The notes: generated by a model from the sequence alone, not told the origin. DNA of 7,289 bases from an uncultured Oxalobacter sp. (GCA_937916185.1 CALGGD010000021.1:1-7289), one strand, 5' to 3'. Shown: positions 1-7,184, counted from the stretch's first letter. Made by a program: numbers and translations.

Positions 1-1361
1 CTCTTGTCCGGACCATGCTGGAACGGACCGGTGCATTGAAGGACAATGTCCCAGAGGATTTCCGGCCGGAAGGGCTTCCGAAGATGTATGGTGTCCAAGC
101 CGATGGGTTGTACCGGCTGTCTGAGGAACAGGCGACAGAAATCCTTCAGATGCGTCTGCAGCGCCTGACAGGATTGGAACAGGACAGGATCCTGGATGAA
201 TACCGGAAGGTGATGGCGCAGATTGCCGAATATCTGGATATCCTGGCAAAACCCGAAAGGATTGTCGCCATCATCGACAGTGAACTGGCTGGCGTGGTTG
301 CGGATCATGTCGAAAGGTCAAAGGATGGCCGCTTGTCAACGATTGAGGTCAATGCAACTGACCTGGCGACAGAAGACCTGATTACGCCTCAGGATATGGT
401 GGTCACGCTGTCCCATTCGGGCTATATCAAGTCCCAGCCGCTTTCAGAATACCGGACCCAGAGGCGGGGCGGCAGGGGTAAATCAGCTACGGCGACGAAG
501 GAAGACGACTGGATTGACCAGCTGTTCATTGCGAATACCCATGACTATATCCTGTGTTTCTCTGACAGGGGCAGGGTGTATTGGCTGAAGGTCTGGGAAG
601 TGCCTCAAGGATCCCGTGGATCCCGTGGGCGTCCAATCATCAATATGTTCCCATTGCAGGATGACGAGAAAATCACGGTTATCCTGCCATTGTCAGGTGA
701 TAACCGGAATTTCCCTGAAGACCATTATATTTTCATGGCGACCAGCAAGGGGACAGTAAAGAAAACGCCACTGAATGATTTCAGCAATCCCCGTAAGGCA
801 GGCATTATTGCGGTTGGCCTGGATGAGGGGGATTATCTGATCGGTGCGGCGCTGACTGATGGGAAGCATGATGTGATGCTGTTCTCCGATGCGGGCAAGG
901 CTGTCCGTTTTGAAGAAAAGGAAGTCCGTCCGATGGGGCGTACTGCACGCGGTGTGAGAGGGATGCAGCTTGAAGAGGACCAGCGGGTGATTTCCCTACT
1001 TGTGGCGGAAGATGAGCAGCAGTCTGTCCTGACCGCAACCGAAAACGGTTTTGGCAAACGGACATCGATTGTGGAATATACCCGTCATGGCCGTGGCACC
1101 AAGGGCATGATTGCGATTGCGACGAGTGAACGCAATGGCAAGGTAGTTGCTGCGACATTGGTGAACGCATCGGATGAAATCATGCTGATTACAACAGGCG
1201 GTGTACTGATCCGTACCCGGGTTTCGGAAATCCGTGAAATGGGCAGGGCTGCCCAGGGGGTTACCCTGATTTCTGTTGATGAAGGGACAAAATTGAGCGG
1301 GCTGCAGCGGATTTTGGATGCTGATTTGGATAAAGAAGACGCTTCTGAAGCTTCTGGATAA
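1..1361 (+). CDS. gyrA: DNA gyrase subunit A, C-terminal half (5' truncated)
   Basis: This is subunit A of DNA gyrase, the cytoplasmic type II topoisomerase that introduces negative supercoils with GyrB using ATP. The open frame enters the window with its first full codon at base 3 and ends at TAA 1359-1361; the ATG at 15 is internal. The visible part begins near the end of the breakage-reunion domain, including the coiled-coil segment (LQMRLQRLTGLEQDRILDEY), and runs through the six-bladed beta-pinwheel that wraps DNA. The diagnostic GyrA box QRRGGRG is encoded at 459-479. Blade-like repeats follow: SRGSRGRPI, NPRKAGIIAVG, RPMGRTARGVRGM, TRHGRGTKGMIAI and REMGRAAQGVTLI. The protein ends in a short acidic tail, as in many proteobacterial GyrAs. 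The active-site tyrosine and quinolone-resistance region lie upstream and cannot be judged. One oddity is that the FGDKRR-type motif before the pinwheel is replaced by a longer, different segment. ParC is excluded by the full GyrA box and six blades. Confidence 0.97.
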   Translation, partial: LVRTMLERTGALKDNVPEDFRPEGLPKMYGVQADGLYRLSEEQATEILQMRLQRLTGLEQDRILDEYRKVMAQIAEYLDILAKPERIVAIIDSELAGVVADHVERSKDGRLSTIEVNATDLATEDLITPQDMVVTLSHSGYIKSQPLSEYRTQRRGGRGKSATATKEDDWIDQLFIANTHDYILCFSDRGRVYWLKVWEVPQGSRGSRGRPIINMFPLQDDEKITVILPLSGDNRNFPEDHYIFMATSKGTVKKTPLNDFSNPRKAGIIAVGLDEGDYLIGAALTDGKHDVMLFSDAGKAVRFEEKEVRPMGRTARGVRGMQLEEDQRVISLLVAEDEQQSVLTATENGFGKRTSIVEYTRHGRGTKGMIAIATSERNGKVVAATLVNASDEIMLITTGGVLIRTRVSEIREMGRAAQGVTLISVDEGTKLSGLQRILDADLDKEDASEASG

Positions 1362-2446
1362 TGCGGGTCTTCAATTTTTCTGCCGGACCGGCGGTATTGC
1401 CTGAACCTGTATTGAGGCAGGCTGCTGAAGAGATGCTTGACTGGCACGGTACAGGGATGTCTGCCTGGGAGATGAGCCATCGGGGGAAACCGTTTGGTTC
1501 AATCATCCGTCAGGCAGAAGAAGGCTTGCGGGAACTGCTGGCCGTACCATCCAGCCACCGTATCCTGTTCATGCAGGGAGGCGCAACAGCCATGAATGCC
1601 ATTGTCCCGATGAACCTGTCCCACCGCCCTGGCAGTGCTTCCGTGATTGATGTTGTCCATACAGGGCTTTGGTCTGGCAAGGCATTGGCAGAAGCCCCGA
1701 AATACTGCCGGGTGAATCTGGCAGCGTCATCTGAAGGTCAGGGGTTTACATCTGTGCCGGATCAGGGGCAATGGCGGTTGACAGGGAATGCAGCTTATGT
1801 CCATGTGTGTCCGAATGAAACGGTCCACGGCGTGCAGTTCCATTTCCAACCTGATACAGGGGATGTGCCGCTGGTTGCGGATATGTCTTCCGAGATACTT
1901 TCCCGCCCAATTGATTTCTCCCGTTACGGTGTCGTGTATGCAGGGGCACAGAAGAATATCGGGCCGGCAGGTGTTGTCGTGGTGATTGTCCGTGAAGACT
2001 TGATCGGTCATGCGATGGCCTGTTGCCCATCAGTATTTGACTGGCAGAATGTGGCTGAACACAAGTCGATGTTCAATACACCACCGACAGGTGCGGTCTA
2101 TCTGTGTGGTCTGGTGATGCAGTGGTTGAAGCGCAGTGGTGGGGTTGTGCAGATGGAGAAAAACAGTATCGAGAAATCAGCGATGCTGTATGACTTTATC
2201 GATAACAGCCGTCTTTATACCAACCCTGTTGCGTCAGACAGCCGTTCCCGGATGAATGTGCCGTTCTTTTTGCGGGACAAGTCATTGGAAGGCATTTTCC
2301 TGACGGAGGCAGAACAGAATGGCCTGGTGCAGTTGAAAGGGCATCGGGCAATGGGAGGCATGCGGGCTTCCCTTTACAATGCGATGCCGGTTGAAGGCGT
2401 TGTGGCTTTAATCCGGTTTATGCGGGATTTTGAACAGAAACATTGA
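1361..2446 (+). CDS. serC: Phosphoserine aminotransferase
   Basis: A PLP-dependent class V aminotransferase of the cytoplasm. It converts 3-phosphohydroxypyruvate plus glutamate to O-phosphoserine plus 2-oxoglutarate in serine synthesis. In proteobacteria with the DXP-dependent vitamin B6 route it also acts on the 4-phosphohydroxythreonine step (alias pdxF). The 361-residue length matches the family. Visible landmarks are the N-terminal FNFSAGPAVLP, the SHRGK motif (39-43), QGGATA (72-77), Trp104, Asp174, and AGAQKNIGPAG with the PLP lysine at Lys198. Further on come the NTPPTGAVYL loop (239-248) and the C-terminal KGHRAMGGMRASLYNAMP. Where E. coli has GGGRG this protein has GGATA, as many other SerC proteins do. 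The ATG at 1361-1363 shares its A with the gyrA TAA stop (TAATG). No good Shine-Dalgarno precedes it, so it is probably translated by reinitiation after gyrA. A 91-base gap separates it from pheA. Confidence 0.97.
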   Translation: MRVFNFSAGPAVLPEPVLRQAAEEMLDWHGTGMSAWEMSHRGKPFGSIIRQAEEGLRELLAVPSSHRILFMQGGATAMNAIVPMNLSHRPGSASVIDVVHTGLWSGKALAEAPKYCRVNLAASSEGQGFTSVPDQGQWRLTGNAAYVHVCPNETVHGVQFHFQPDTGDVPLVADMSSEILSRPIDFSRYGVVYAGAQKNIGPAGVVVVIVREDLIGHAMACCPSVFDWQNVAEHKSMFNTPPTGAVYLCGLVMQWLKRSGGVVQMEKNSIEKSAMLYDFIDNSRLYTNPVASDSRSRMNVPFFLRDKSLEGIFLTEAEQNGLVQLKGHRAMGGMRASLYNAMPVEGVVALIRFMRDFEQKH

Positions 2447-2465
2447 GACTGTCTCCTGTGTGATG

Positions 2466-2494
2466 CCCTGTTCAATAGGGATATGTCTTACAAT
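2466..2494 (+). promoter_or_regulatory. Weak promoter candidate ahead of pheA
   Basis: The 91-base space between serC and pheA (2447-2537) is the only gap in the gene block large enough for an internal promoter. It carries TACAAT at 2489-2494, five of six matches to the sigma70 -10 box. No convincing -35 box lies 16-18 bases upstream (CCCTGT at 2466 is poor), and there is no TGn extension. A secondary promoter for pheA-hisC-tyrA-aroA is plausible but weakly supported. The gap does not contain a phenylalanine-rich leader peptide or a terminator with a T tract, so classical attenuation is not visible. Confidence 0.22.
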
Positions 2495-2503
2495 GACCCC
2501 TAT
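2475..2503. repeat. Short inverted repeat in the serC-pheA gap
   Basis: ATAGGG (2475-2480) and CCCTAT (2498-2503) are perfect 6-base inverted arms around a 17-base centre. That centre contains the TACAAT promoter-like hexamer at 2489-2494. This could be an operator-like dyad over a promoter or a weak RNA hairpin. Arms this short can occur by chance, and no known operator is recognised. Confidence 0.25.
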
Positions 2504-2537
2504 AGGATTGTGATTGGTTTTATGTTTCGGATAGGAC

Positions 2538-3602
2538 ATGGATGAATTATTGAAGCCATTGCGCGACCAGATTGATGGCATTGACACACAGATTCTTGGG
2601 CTATTGAACCGCCGCGCTGAGATTGCCCAGGAGGTTGGCAGGGTCAAAAACAGGACCAATGCGCCGATTTACCGTCCAGACCGCGAGGCACAGGTGCTGA
2701 GGGGCATTGCTGAACGTAATCCCGGTCCCTTGAATGACAAGGATCTTCAGACGATTTACCGTGAAATCATGTCTGCCTGCCGTGCCTTGGAGAGACGCAA
2801 TATCGTTGCTTTCCTGGGACCGGCGGGGACATTTTCAGAACAGGCGGTCTATGACTGCTTCGGTTCTGCGGTGGAGACACTGTCATGCAGTACAATCGAT
2901 GAGGTGTTCGCTGCTGTTGAGGCTTCTGACGCAGAATTTGGGGTTGTGCCGATTGAGAATTCCACTGAAGGGGCCATCAACCGGACATATGACCTGTTTG
3001 TACGGTCTCCGTTGACAATCAGCAATGAGGTGTCCATCCCTATCCGCCATAATCTGATGACGGCATCGGGCAGTATGCATGGCATCAGGCAGATTTCTGC
3101 GCATGCACAGGCATTGGCGCAGTGCCAAGGTTGGCTGAACACCCATTTCCCTGATATCCCTAAACGGGCGGTGTCATCCAACGCAGAGGCTGCCCGTATT
3201 GCGAAAGACGATCACACAGTTGCTGCCATTGCCGGAGAGATTGCCTCGAAGTGCTATGAACTCCAGATTGTCAATGCCTGGATTCAGGATGAGCCCCAGA
3301 ACCGGACCCGCTTTGCGGTTATCGGCAGGAAAGATACTGAACCGACTGGCAAAGACCAGACTTCCCTGCTGGTGTCTGTCAAGAATGAAGCCGGGTCGGT
3401 TTACAAGATGCTGGAACCCTTTGACAGGTATGGTGTCTCGATGACCCGCCTGGAATCCCGTCCGACCAAAGGCGGGGATTGGGAATATTATTTCTTTGTG
3501 GACCTTGTCGGTCATATCAAGGAAGAAAAAGTCGCCAAGGCTTTGGAAGAGCTGAAAGACCGTGTTTCTTATTTCAAGGTACTTGGTTCATACCCTATTT
3601 GA
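2538..3602 (+). CDS. pheA: P-protein: chorismate mutase / prephenate dehydratase
   Basis: A bifunctional cytoplasmic enzyme of phenylalanine synthesis that converts chorismate to prephenate and then to phenylpyruvate. Residues 1-90 form an AroQ chorismate mutase helix bundle, with Arg9, Arg25/Arg26, Lys37 and the Asp48-Arg49-Glu50 cluster in the expected places. Residues about 89-265 are the prephenate dehydratase domain. It starts at VAFLGPAGTFSEQAV and includes VVPIENSTEGAI (136-147) and the catalytic NRTRF motif (255-259, Thr257). Residues about 275-354 are an ACT domain with GSVYKML and ESRP (306-309), which bind phenylalanine for feedback inhibition in this family. The 354-residue length is normal for P-proteins. 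The start is fixed by an in-frame TAG at 2532-2534, making ATG 2538 the first usable codon. CGGA at 2528-2531 is a modest Shine-Dalgarno. The hisC start lies 19 bases after the stop. Confidence 0.97.
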   Translation: MDELLKPLRDQIDGIDTQILGLLNRRAEIAQEVGRVKNRTNAPIYRPDREAQVLRGIAERNPGPLNDKDLQTIYREIMSACRALERRNIVAFLGPAGTFSEQAVYDCFGSAVETLSCSTIDEVFAAVEASDAEFGVVPIENSTEGAINRTYDLFVRSPLTISNEVSIPIRHNLMTASGSMHGIRQISAHAQALAQCQGWLNTHFPDIPKRAVSSNAEAARIAKDDHTVAAIAGEIASKCYELQIVNAWIQDEPQNRTRFAVIGRKDTEPTGKDQTSLLVSVKNEAGSVYKMLEPFDRYGVSMTRLESRPTKGGDWEYYFFVDLVGHIKEEKVAKALEELKDRVSYFKVLGSYPI

Positions 3603-3621
3603 TTGATTGGATTGGAATACC

Positions 3622-4731
3622 ATGACTAAGCAGTTTGCTCCAGATTATATCCATACCATTGCACCTTACCAGGCTGGCAAACCGATTTCTGAGGTTGCCC
3701 GCGAGTTCGGATTGGATCCAGCGAAAATCATCAAGCTGGCATCCAACGAGAATCCCATGGGTATGCCAGAATCCGCCTGCAAAGCGGCCCAGGCTGTGCT
3801 GACAGGGGACAATGGCCGTTATCCAGATGCCAATGGCTTCTCCCTGAAAAAGGCTGTTTCTGAACGTTACGGTGTGCCAATGGACTGGATTACATTGGGC
3901 AACGGCAGTAACGATATCATTGACATTGCTGGCCGTACATTTGCAAAAAATGGTGATTCCATCGTCTTTTCCGAATATTCATTCATTGTCTATATGCTGA
4001 CCGCAAAGGCGGTCGGGGCGGCAGGTATTGAGGTGCCGGCGAAAAACTATGGGCATGACCTGGATGCCATGCTGAAGGCAATCCGTGAAGACACCAGGAT
4101 TGTTTTCCTTGCCAATCCGAACAACCCGACAGGAACCTTCCTGAAACCAGAAGAGATTGAATCATTCCTGGATAAGGTGCCTGCCGATGTGGTGGTCGTG
4201 ATTGATGAAGCCTACAATGAGTTCCTGGACCCCGCCATCCAGTATGATTCCACGGCTTGGGTCAGAAAATATCCGAATCTGCTGGTTTCCCGTACATTTT
4301 CCAAGGCATATGGCCTGGCTGCCTTGAGGGTTGGTTTTGCATTGGCGCAGCCTGAACTGACCGATCTGCTGAACCGTGTCCGTCAGCCTTTCAATACCAA
4401 TGCAGCAGCCCAGGCTGCGGCAATCGCCGCATTGGGTGATACGGCATTCCTGAAGAAAAGTGCGGAAATCAATGCGATGGGCTACAGGATGCTGACACAG
4501 GCCTTTGATGAGATGGGCTTGGAATATGTGCCTTCATACGGGAATTTTGTGCTGGTCAAAGTGGGGGATGACGAAGAGGCAGGCGCACGGGTGAATCTGG
4601 AACTGCTGAAGCGGGGCATCATCGTCCGTCCGGTCAAGGGATATAAACTGCCTGAATGGCTCCGTATCTCGATTGGGTTGCCTGAGGAAAACCAGGCTTT
4701 CATCCAGGCATTCAAAGAAATTCTGGCGTAA
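3622..4731 (+). CDS. hisC: Histidinol-phosphate / aromatic aminotransferase (HisC family)
   Basis: A PLP-dependent fold-type I aminotransferase. The family reaction is histidinol phosphate plus 2-oxoglutarate to imidazole acetol phosphate plus glutamate. Members encoded between pheA and tyrA (also called hisHb or hisC2) are often broad, transaminating phenylpyruvate and 4-hydroxyphenylpyruvate, arogenate or both. Numbered from ATG 3622 (369 residues), the landmarks are KLASNENPMG (38-47), GNGSNDII (93-100), NPNNPTG (165-171), the IDEAY aspartate Asp195, SRTFSKAYGLAALRVG with the PLP lysine Lys228 and phosphate-binding Arg236, and carboxylate-binding Arg348 in LRIS. A TTG at 3607 could add five residues, but ATG 3622 fits the family start and has GGAA four bases upstream. 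The tyrA start follows the stop by four bases. The sequence shows a complete active site. An aromatic role rests on gene context and cannot be told from histidine synthesis without seeing whether another hisC exists. Confidence 0.93.
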   Translation: MTKQFAPDYIHTIAPYQAGKPISEVAREFGLDPAKIIKLASNENPMGMPESACKAAQAVLTGDNGRYPDANGFSLKKAVSERYGVPMDWITLGNGSNDIIDIAGRTFAKNGDSIVFSEYSFIVYMLTAKAVGAAGIEVPAKNYGHDLDAMLKAIREDTRIVFLANPNNPTGTFLKPEEIESFLDKVPADVVVVIDEAYNEFLDPAIQYDSTAWVRKYPNLLVSRTFSKAYGLAALRVGFALAQPELTDLLNRVRQPFNTNAAAQAAAIAALGDTAFLKKSAEINAMGYRMLTQAFDEMGLEYVPSYGNFVLVKVGDDEEAGARVNLELLKRGIIVRPVKGYKLPEWLRISIGLPEENQAFIQAFKEILA

Positions 4732-4735
4732 TCCC

Positions 4736-5626
4736 GTGGTTGCATTCAAGAAAATCGTTATCTGTGGCGTTGGGCTCATCGGTGGCTCCGTCGCGTTGGC
4801 ATTGCGTAAATCCGGCTATAAGGGACGTATTGTAGGACTGGAACGGAGCCAGGATGTCCTGGCACGCGCACATGCATTGGGCATTGTGGATGATGCAGGT
4901 TCTTCCTTGGAGGAGACTTTCAAGGATGCAGATCTGCTGATGCTGTCGGTACCGGTGGCACAGACTGCCAGGGTATTGCAGTCATTCCTGCCCTACCTTC
5001 CAGAGGATATTGTCATTACCGATACAGGCAGCACCAAATCAGATGTCGTGGCAATGGCACGGGAGGTGCTTGGTGACCGTGTTGCCAGGTTTGTGCCCGC
5101 CCATCCCATTGCTGGCAGTGAATCGAATGGGCCTGAGGCAGCGTTTGCGACATTGTTTGAAGGTAAGAAAACGGTCATCGCCCAATTGCCGGGAAACAGC
5201 GAAGAAGATGTTGCCCGTGTGGCAGGCTTATGGGAATCATGCGGCGCAGTCATCCATTACCTGACACCGGCAGGGCATGACAATGTCTTTGCAACCGTCA
5301 GCCATCTTCCGCATCTGCTGGCTTATGGACTGGTGGATTATGTGGCGAACCATAGTCTTGCTGAACTGTTTTTCCAGTATGCCGCCAGCGGTTTCCGCGA
5401 TTTCACCCGTATTGCAGAATCTTCCCCTGAAATGTGGCGGGATATTTCACTGGCGAACCGTGAACATCTCTTGGAAGGGCTGGATGCCTATATGGATGAA
5501 CTGGTCCGTATCAGGGCATTGTTGGCTGACAGGGACGGTTCCGGGCTTGAAGCCATCTTCTCGAATGCCCGACAGGCAAGGATGAATTGGCGTTGTGCCA
5601 TTGAATCCGCTGAATCTAAGAAATGA
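4736..5626 (+). CDS. tyrA: Prephenate / arogenate dehydrogenase
   Basis: This enzyme carries out oxidative decarboxylation of prephenate to 4-hydroxyphenylpyruvate, or of arogenate to tyrosine, in the cytoplasm. The protein is a stand-alone TyrA of 296 residues, without the fused chorismate mutase found in E. coli. An N-terminal Rossmann fold shows GVGLIGGS (11-18) and an acidic Glu36 after beta-strand 2 (IVGLERS), which favours NAD+ over NADP+. Other landmarks are [10 protein letters not shown] (95-104), [10 protein letters not shown] with catalytic His123 (121-130), [13 protein letters not shown] with His190 and His193, and [16 protein letters not shown] (219-234). The start is taken as GTG 4736, four bases after the hisC stop. 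It places the first strand (KKIVICGVG) at the usual distance from the N terminus. An ATG at 4673 would add 21 unrelated residues read from inside hisC. The upstream Shine-Dalgarno is poor, so coupling to hisC is likely. Substrate preference cannot be read with certainty. Confidence 0.95.
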   Translation: MVAFKKIVICGVGLIGGSVALALRKSGYKGRIVGLERSQDVLARAHALGIVDDAGSSLEETFKDADLLMLSVPVAQTARVLQSFLPYLPEDIVITDTGSTKSDVVAMAREVLGDRVARFVPAHPIAGSESNGPEAAFATLFEGKKTVIAQLPGNSEEDVARVAGLWESCGAVIHYLTPAGHDNVFATVSHLPHLLAYGLVDYVANHSLAELFFQYAASGFRDFTRIAESSPEMWRDISLANREHLLEGLDAYMDELVRIRALLADRDGSGLEAIFSNARQARMNWRCAIESAESKK

Positions 5627-5630
5627 TGCT

Positions 5631-6953
5631 ATGACTCAATATCCTGCTTATATCGATCTTGAACCTGTTGACCATGTATCTGGGACAGTCCTGTTGCCAG
5701 GTTCCAAAAGCATTTCCAACCGGACCCTGCTGTTGTCCGCCTTGGCAGAAGGCAAGACCCGCATCTGTGACCTGTTGGCATCGGATGACACGTCAGTGAT
5801 GCTGGATGGTTTGAAGAAACTTGGCATTGATTGGATGCGGACAGATACCGCCAATGAGTACAAGGTGACGGGCGGGAACGGGACTTTGCCCAACAAGGAG
5901 GCAGACCTGTTTCTTGGCAATGCGGGGACGGCTATCCGCCCATTGACAGCGGCATTGGCGGCGTTGGGGGGCGATTACCTGCTGCATGGTATTCCCCGGA
6001 TGCATGAAAGACCGATTGGAGACCTGGTTGATGCGTTGAATGCGGCAGGTGCCAATATCGAGTATGTGGAGAACAGGGGATATCCCCCCATCCGTATCCA
6101 TACAGGTCATATCGATTCCAGGAGCCTGAAGGTAAAAGGCAACGTTTCAAGCCAGTTCTTGACAGCGTTGTTGATGGCGTCCCCGCTGATGGCATTGGAA
6201 GATGATGTGACAATCCAGGTCATTGGGGAACTGATCTCAAAACCCTATATTGAAATCACCCTGAACCTGATGCGGACGTTTGGCGTTGTTGTGGAACGTA
6301 AAGGATGGGAATCCTTCACCATCCGGAAAGGACAGCGTTACCGTAGTCCAGGTGTCGTCCATGTCGAAGGTGATGCGTCTTCCGCATCTTATTTCCTGGC
6401 TGCTGCAGCCATAGCGGGAGGTCCTGTCCGGGTGCAGGGTATCGGCAGGAACAGTATCCAGGGAGATATCCGTTTCGTTGATGTCTTGGAACAGATGGGG
6501 GCGAAGGTTGCTTATGGTGAGAACTTTGTCGAGGTTTCGGCAGGAGGGCCGTTGAAGGCAATCGATGCGGATTTCAACCTGATTCCTGATGCGGCAATGA
6601 CTGTGGCGATGCTTGCCATCCATGCGGATGGTCCCAGCATCCTGCGGAACATCGGCAGCTGGCGTGTCAAGGAAACCGACCGTATTGATGCCATGGCAAC
6701 AGAGCTGGGGAAACTCGGTGTCGGTGTGGAGACAGGTTCAGACTGGCTGAAAGTCATTCCGGCTGACCAGATGCAGGATGCGGTTATCGATACCTATAAT
6801 GACCATCGCATGGCAATGTGTTTTTCCCTGGCAAGCCTGAACAGTGTGGCAAGGAAGGGTGTCAATGTACGGATCAATGATCCCCGTTGTGTTGCAAAGA
6901 CATTCCCTGACTATTTCCAGGCATTTTTTGCGATTGCCTGGCCAAAGGGATGA
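5631..6953 (+). CDS. aroA: 3-phosphoshikimate 1-carboxyvinyltransferase (EPSP synthase, class I)
   Basis: This enzyme transfers the enolpyruvyl group of PEP to shikimate 3-phosphate, giving EPSP and phosphate, the sixth step of the shikimate pathway. The protein has 440 residues from ATG 5631. Landmarks are PGSKSISNR (23-31, Lys26), [12 protein letters not shown] (95-106), MHERPIGDL (124-132), [13 protein letters not shown] (170-182), NLIPDAAMT with Asp320, WRVKETDR with Glu348 (344-351), YNDHRMAM (389-396) and [10 protein letters not shown] (420-429). The GNAGTAxRP segment is the class I (glyphosate-sensitive) form, with the conserved glycine and proline unchanged. The start lies five bases after the tyrA TGA. 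A GTG at 5595 in the same frame would add 12 residues from inside tyrA and is unlikely. The Shine-Dalgarno is weak (AAG at 5618-5620). The next gene is normally cmk, but no cytidylate kinase start is visible after this stop. Confidence 0.97.
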   Translation: MTQYPAYIDLEPVDHVSGTVLLPGSKSISNRTLLLSALAEGKTRICDLLASDDTSVMLDGLKKLGIDWMRTDTANEYKVTGGNGTLPNKEADLFLGNAGTAIRPLTAALAALGGDYLLHGIPRMHERPIGDLVDALNAAGANIEYVENRGYPPIRIHTGHIDSRSLKVKGNVSSQFLTALLMASPLMALEDDVTIQVIGELISKPYIEITLNLMRTFGVVVERKGWESFTIRKGQRYRSPGVVHVEGDASSASYFLAAAAIAGGPVRVQGIGRNSIQGDIRFVDVLEQMGAKVAYGENFVEVSAGGPLKAIDADFNLIPDAAMTVAMLAIHADGPSILRNIGSWRVKETDRIDAMATELGKLGVGVETGSDWLKVIPADQMQDAVIDTYNDHRMAMCFSLASLNSVARKGVNVRINDPRCVAKTFPDYFQAFFAIAWPKG

Positions 6954-6980
6954 TGGTCTGGTTTTGAGAAGAGGGGCGGG

Positions 6981-7073
6981 ATGGTGTTTTTCCACAATAA
7001 CAGGTCATCCAATGCTCTTGATATAGCCTTGCTTCCGGTTGTCAGTTATACCGATGACCGGTTCTTTATCTGA
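6981..7073 (+). CDS. Possible small ORF, 30 residues, doubtful
   Basis: ATG 6981 opens a 30-codon frame ending at TGA 7071-7073. GAGGGG at 6971-6976 is a better Shine-Dalgarno match than those of the genes upstream. The product begins MVFFHNNRSS and ends TDDRFFI. It has no recognised domain, and no clear signal peptide or membrane segment. It is in the same frame as aroA, 27 bases past its stop, so the purine-rich site could be chance. Its 3' third overlaps the terminator-like hairpin at 7035-7061, which argues against it. An unrecognised small peptide or no gene at all are both possible, and the latter is more likely. Confidence 0.15.
   Translation: MVFFHNNRSSNALDIALLPVVSYTDDRFFI
7035..7067 (+). 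terminator. Terminator-like hairpin after aroA
   Basis: CCGGTTGTC (7035-7043) pairs with GATGACCGG (7053-7061). This makes a nine-pair stem, two pairs being G-U, with a nine-base loop. TTCTTT follows directly (7062-7067). Its position 82 bases after the aroA stop suits the end of the gene block. The T tract is short and interrupted and the loop is large, so termination may be weak or only an RNA 3' end may be protected. Confidence 0.4.
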
Positions 7074-7122
7074 GGAACATCTGAACAACCGATGAAATCA
7101 CCGTATCAGATGCCTCGATAAA
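7065..7122. repeat. Long bulged inverted repeat (17 pairs)
   Basis: The left arm 7065-7084 pairs with the right arm 7106-7122 in three helical blocks: TTTATC with GATAAA, GAGG with CCTC, and CATCTGA with TCAGATG. Only one unpaired T (7071) and two unpaired As (7076-7077) interrupt the left arm. The 21-base loop covers 7085-7105. All 17 pairs are Watson-Crick, so chance is an unlikely explanation. No T tract follows on either strand, so it is not a classical terminator. It could be a structured 3' UTR, part of a small RNA, or a degenerate palindromic element. Confidence 0.55.
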
Positions 7123-7184
7123 ACGCCTCTACCTATCTTTCTGATAGTGTGATTATTTCAACAATCCAAAGAAAACCGACTTTT

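Noticed and set aside
609..628. Tandem GGATCCCGT repeat inside gyrA
   Set aside because: Two perfect nine-base copies encode GSRGSR in a pinwheel blade where other GyrAs have a similar ASRGARGRPI. Coding constraint explains it, and it is not a mobile or regulatory repeat.
805..1170. Long reverse-strand open frames over gyrA, and similar ones over the other genes
   Set aside because: They are antisense to well-supported conserved genes, show no recognisable protein features, and are expected as shadows.
2445..2455. GAGACTGTCTC palindrome at the serC stop
   Set aside because: The arms are five bases with a one-base centre and no T tract. It cannot form a useful RNA hairpin and is likely chance.
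2463..2513. 16-codon frame (MPCSIGICL...) ahead of pheA as an attenuator leader peptide
   Set aside because: It has no phenylalanine codons, no ribosome binding site, and no terminator/antiterminator pair after it.
3607..3621. TTG start for hisC five codons upstream
   Set aside because: ATG 3622 matches the usual family N terminus and has a better placed GGAA.
4673..4735. ATG start for tyrA inside hisC
   Set aside because: The 21 extra residues read from hisC in another frame are basic and unlike TyrA. GTG 4736 gives the normal N terminus.
5595..5630. GTG start for aroA inside tyrA
   Set aside because: The 12 added residues are not part of the EPSP synthase family N terminus, and ATG 5631 sits right after the tyrA stop.
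6953..6967. ATG overlapping the aroA stop (TGATG) as a cmk start
   Set aside because: The frame stops after four codons, and no cytidylate kinase sequence appears in any frame downstream.
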